A DNA stretch of 64,000 bases. Source: Orthonyx spaldingii. Taxonomy: Eukaryota; Chordata; Aves; Passeriformes; Orthonychidae. The notes below the pieces were generated by a model. It was given only the letters and a program-made list of their open reading frames with translations. It searched no databases and was not told the origin of the DNA. The translations under genes and the position numbers were made by a program. The stretch lies in the NCBI GenBank assembly GCA_013397795.1, contig VZTJ01001640.1, positions 150,872-214,871 on the forward strand, read 5' to 3'. Positions 62,060 to 64,000 of this stretch are shown here, piece after piece. Position 1 is the stretch's first letter; each line of letters opens with the position of its first letter.

Positions 62060-64000
62060 TCAGCGTTTCAGAAGCCAGTTGGACTGCTAAACCAGATGCC
62101 TCTGGAGTATCTACATTTTATACAGTCAGAAACTTTAAAGGTGTTCTGAAAGGGAAGTAAAAAACGGATGATACAAGCATTTCTGCCTATCTTAATAAAC
62201 ACTGGATTAATTATGCAGTTAACCACAGAAAAACAACCCCAAAATTCCAGAGCACACTAAAAAAATGAACACAGAAGGCATCTCTTTGCAAAGTCTGTTC
62301 TGATCCTGTATGAAGCAGGTGAAAATGAAATAAACACATATATAGAGCCCTCTTTGATTATGTTTCCTGCATATATTTTAGCTGCTTAGTTACAATAACA
62401 AGATCATGCTGAATATTCTTCATAACTGCTGTTCTTGAAATTTAAAATCCATAAGTTCCTAATATCCAAATAAATGCACAAGCAATTCAGAGTTCAGAGA
62501 AAGGCTTGCTGTGTTTCACAGGCATTTGATATCAACCACTACTCAAAAAAGAAAAAATGCTATTTCTACTTTCTAATTTCTGTAAAATAGAAAAATCCTT
62601 AGCTCTCCAAATAAAATGGAGGGGATAAAAAAAAAAAAGACTAAACGGATTTGCCTGGACTGTTTTTGTGGTGTCTTTCCACTTGTTTTTAGCAAACATT
62701 CATATGGTTATTTCTATCTTACATGCTCGCAAAAAGCAACTTTAAATTTGTTTTTCATGATCATTCGCCCTTGGAAGCTGATGATACAACTTGCTATATG
62801 CTCACCCAGCTGGTGGAAGAAGATCAGGTGACTCAAATGGCAGAGCTCCTGGCACAAATAACAAATTTTAAAGGCAGCTAGGGGAAAGGAAATTTACCAC
62901 AAGTGTATCTCTTAAATGGAATTTGAATCAAATCTGACAAACAGTGTTTGCAGATATCTCCCTCAGAGAAAAAAGGTGGGATGGGGCAGATGAATTAGTC
63001 ACTGCAATTTTCCCGGCTCTCCTGTCCCCTCAGGACTAAGCCACTGGACCACTCTTGGAGGTTTTGGAACCATTGCAAGCCTCTGAAACAGACTCAGACC
63101 TGGGTGAAATAGGAAACTGAATCCAGGATCGCCACAGCCCGAAAATGGGGCTTGCCAGTGAATTCTCACCTTGCTACCAAATAAGAAGCACTTGAGGTGG
63201 TTTTGAGTGGGAATCTGCTGCATCCTGGTGCAGCAAGGCTGGCAGGCTGTCCTGTCTGCTTCCAAAGATAAAGACTTTAGAGCCAACAGCTGCTCCAGTG
63301 TTTCACTACCCATGGCTATAAGTTTTACCTAGGGAATGACTCAGAGGCCTAAATAGGGGTCTCCACTGCCATCTAAAATTTCTTATGATATTTAACAAAT
63401 CTAGAGCCTCATCTCAATGGGAACAAGCCTCCCACTGGTCTCTTATTATATTTGCCAGCCTGCCTTGGATGTCCCTGGGTCCCTAAATTGACCCTAAATA
63501 ATTCTGTATAGGCACCTGAGTATTCCCCCTAACCTGAATCCTTCTTGCTACATTTTAGTTTCTAGCCTAGGCAGTAGGGCTCTGCAGGGTAGATGTTTTC
63601 CATCTTTCATCTTTTAAATTTCTGAACATCCTCAGTTAAAACAATTGTGTTCATTTGGTCTCTTTTTTTCCCCCCCCCCCCACAGGTCAGATCTTTGCTC
63701 TTCCTCTAAACCTGTCCCCAGCCAGCACTGCATGGGCTGGAGGTCACTCAGGAGTCTGGCAGGCAAAACTCCCACTTATATGGTGCTAATGTCACTTTTG
63801 CTTTGTCCACAGCATCATAACAGTGTTCCCTTCTCTTTAACTTGAGATCTGATCAGCTCCTCACAACCTGTAATGAGGAATCACCACTTTCCTTGGCTCA
63901 CTCTCTATTCATGTACCTTATTCCTACTCAGACCTGGACCCTGAAATTGCCCATGGGGACTGGTACACTATTCCCTCCCCCCACCACCCCCCCCCCCCTC
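62060..64000. other. Non-coding stretch, poly-C runs at the end
   Basis: No gene recognised. Two 12-base C runs occur, at 63670-63681 (following a T run and ending CACAG, which mimics a splice acceptor) and at 63987-63998. Their lengths are prone to error, and the second coincides with the window edge. Confidence 0.65.

Noticed and set aside
63658..63845. T/C tract ending CACAG followed by a 50-codon open frame
   Set aside because: The acceptor look comes from a T-C homopolymer junction, the peptide is not protein-like, and no donor or partner exon is visible.
1..64000. tRNA, rRNA, snRNA genes or an endogenous retrovirus
   Set aside because: No tRNA B-box/acceptor pairing, snRNA 5' words, long terminal repeats or viral-type frames were seen on reading both strands. 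A dedicated search with covariance models and repeat libraries would be decisive.

Overview
This is a vertebrate window, most likely from a bird. The evidence is two 5'-truncated CR1 LINE 3' ends with the typical avian tails (14994-15176 and about 17010-17114), a very low density of young repeats, and several badly decayed copies that resemble ancient amniote MIR- and L2/L3-type elements. The sequence is AT-rich, has few CpG dinucleotides, contains no long open reading frame (the longest is 163 codons), and shows no operon-like layout. Everything here is consistent with intergenic sequence or a very long intron. I recognise no protein-coding gene, rRNA, tRNA, CRISPR array or intact mobile element.

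Layout. 1-4.1 kb is unremarkable AT-rich DNA. 4.1-4.4 kb and 8.56-8.79 kb are compact clusters of homeodomain, POU-octamer and MEIS/PBX-like words combined with inverted repeats, and look like developmental enhancers. 9.17-9.26 kb is G/T low-complexity sequence. 12-14 kb holds two smaller homeodomain-type clusters and a MIR-like fossil. 15-17.1 kb carries the two CR1 tails. 21.2-21.5 kb is a pyrimidine-rich tract. At 22.65-22.77 kb on the minus strand a splice-acceptor-like tract leads into a short open frame, the only place I would test for a terminal exon. 28.1-28.7 kb has a MIR-like fossil followed by a homeodomain cluster. 36.1-36.3 kb has a 16-bp palindrome next to another MIR-like fossil. 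39.27 kb is a CA microsatellite.

The richest part is 41-62 kb. It has CpG-enriched pockets at 41.1 kb, 46.8-47.4 kb, 50.0-50.7 kb and 54.35 kb, in an otherwise CpG-poor background. The 50.5-50.6 kb hairpin encloses a TAATTGCAT core. There is a long AT-rich, motif-dense block at 55.0-55.5 kb, two oppositely oriented ancient repeat tails at 55.8 and 56.1 kb, a palindromic pair of CAATAAAA words at 57.85 kb, MIR-like fossils at 51.2, 59.5 and 61.3 kb, and a last enhancer-like block at 61.8-62.05 kb.

The overall picture is a regulatory gene desert: clusters of transcription-factor-like words separated by plain DNA and sparse old repeats, the usual setting of a developmental regulator gene outside the window. 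Enhancer calls rest on motif density and composition alone, because conservation cannot be measured here. I found nothing that qualifies as a new molecular system.
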